Positions 62,657 to 64,000 of a stretch of DNA of 64,000 nucleotides are shown one piece after another (the stretch's first letter is position 1; the number at the start of each line of letters is the position of its first letter). The notes below the pieces were generated by a model. It was given only the letters and a program-made list of their open reading frames with translations, had not been told where the DNA came from and did not search any database. The DNA comes from Paramoeba atlantica. Taxonomy: Eukaryota; Discosea. The DNA lies in the NCBI GenBank assembly GCA_977017575.1, contig CDRNVI010000149.1:310001-374000 (forward strand), read 5' to 3'. The position numbers were made by a program, and so were the translations under genes.

Positions 62657-63854
62657 GATGACCTCAAATTAAATAAGATTACCCGCTGAATTTAAGCATA
62701 TTAATAAGCGGAGGAAAAGAAACTAACTAGGATTCCCTTAGTAACGGCGAGTGAACCGGGATCAGCGCAAATTTGAAATCTGAAAGGTTTAGATATCCTT
62801 TCCGAATTGTAATTTTGGGAAGCAATATTTTACGGACATTTGCAGAAATTAAAGTGGCTTGGAATAGCCCACCATAGAGGGTGACAGTCCCGTTTAATCT
62901 AATTTCTTTAAGCTTTTAATGTCATTTACGTATTATTGTTTCTTAGAGTCGGGTTGTTTGAGATTGCAGCCTAAAATGCGTGGTAAATCTCACGTAACGC
63001 TAAATATGGACGAGAAACCGATAGCGAACAAGTAGTGTGAACGAAAGAAGAAAAGAACTTTGAAAAGAGAGTGAAAAGTACTTGAAATTGTTAAAAGGGA
63101 ACCGTTTAAAACCAGTCTATAATTTTATATTTAATTATAAAAGTATTTAGTGGTTTGTTCCATTTTGATTGTTAAGATGATGGGTTATGTTTACTATTAA
63201 TCTTTTCATGATTGAAGTCATGATCTGGATTCAAGATAATAAAAAATGTACTCAAATCTGCTAAATAGGTTAATATTAATTAATAAGAAATGTTTGAAAT
63301 GCATTCTGTGAAAGGTGTTAAAAGAATTTAAACTTTTAATCAATATCACTTTGGAATTGTCTCAAACTTAATTGATTAAGGTAATAATTTTTGATAAATT
63401 TGGATTATGTTTTTAGTGATTTTATTTGGGTATTTAAAAGGAAACCTTCTAAATATTTAATAAAGTTATTAATTGAATATGAAAAGGATTTATCAAAGGA
63501 TATTAACAAAATGGTTTTAACCGACCCGTCTTGAAACACGGACCAAGGAGTCTAACAAATATGCGAGTATGAAAGTGTTTTAAAACTTTTGGATGCAAAA
63601 TGAAAGTAAAGAATGGATCCTTCGTGGTCTATTTTAAGTGGGAAAATGTTGGGTTTTACGACCTTGCATTTAGCACCATTGACCGATCTGAATAAATTTA
63701 TTTTGAAAGATTTGAGTAAGAGCATATATGTTGGGACCCGAAAGATGGTGAACTATGGGTGAGTAGAGTGAAGTCAGGGGAAACTCTGATGGAAGCTCGA
63801 AGCGATGCTGACGTGCAAATCGCTCGTCAAACTTGCCTATAGGGGCGAAAGACT

Positions 63855-63904
<50 letters not shown>

Positions 63905-64000
63905 AGGAGTTAAATATTAACAAAATAGACAGTTATGTCTGGTAAAGCGAATGATTAGAGGTCCTGGGGAAGAAACTTCCTCAACCTATTCTCAAACTTT
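62657..64000 (+). rRNA. 28S ribosomal RNA, unit 2 (5' part, cut by window)
   Basis: First 1.34 kb of the gene. It differs from unit 1 in expansion-segment stems (for example near 62782-62802 and 63205-63230) with base-pair-preserving changes. Confidence 0.95.

Overview
The window is nuclear DNA of a eukaryote, most likely an early-diverging fungus. The 5.8S/ITS layout, the AT-rich 18S and 28S genes, intron-free protein genes and fungal-type Ser19 in ubiquitin point that way; the exact lineage cannot be read from the sequence alone.

The main feature is a long tandem duplication. Bases 1 to about 20,299 recur at 43,437 to 64,000, with indels but the same order and orientation. One 18S start to the next (16,185 to 59,874) is 43,689 bp, so the window looks like one full rDNA repeat plus the start of the next. 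Such a unit is several times larger than usual fungal rDNA units, and its spacer carries genes. In order the unit holds: an RT/endonuclease non-LTR retrotransposon; a 5S rRNA gene on the minus strand; a PB1-domain coiled-coil protein gene (+); a purine-to-pyrimidine switch region; a polyubiquitin gene (-); GT-rich microsatellites; tRNA-Lys(CTT); the 18S-5.8S-28S operon (+); tRNA-Gly(TCC); tRNA-Met(CAT); then about 18 kb of decayed transposons (a TIR/DDE element, piggyBac, a second LINE with an RNase H relic), a 5S pseudogene and a 193-bp AT-rich satellite, before the first retrotransposon returns at about 40.9 kb.

The two units are not identical. Polyubiquitin has five repeats in unit 1 and three in unit 2. 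The PB1 protein has 11 Glu in unit 1 and 34 in unit 2 at one tract. Microsatellites differ in length, and a 645-bp element with perfect 43-bp terminal inverted repeats is present only in unit 2. The 18S and 28S copies differ by base changes that keep stems paired, so both look functional and homogenisation is incomplete.

The PB1 and polyubiquitin genes converge. Each is followed, in its own sense orientation, by the same roughly 50-nt hairpin and then by a long tract that would be purine-rich in the transcript. This symmetric arrangement is the best candidate here for an undescribed 3'-end or collision-control system. rRNAs, tRNAs and ubiquitin share one amplified unit, so translation and protein-turnover genes may be co-amplified (inference). 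Much of the remaining sequence is simple polypurine/polypyrimidine DNA whose long open frames are compositional and are not annotated as genes.
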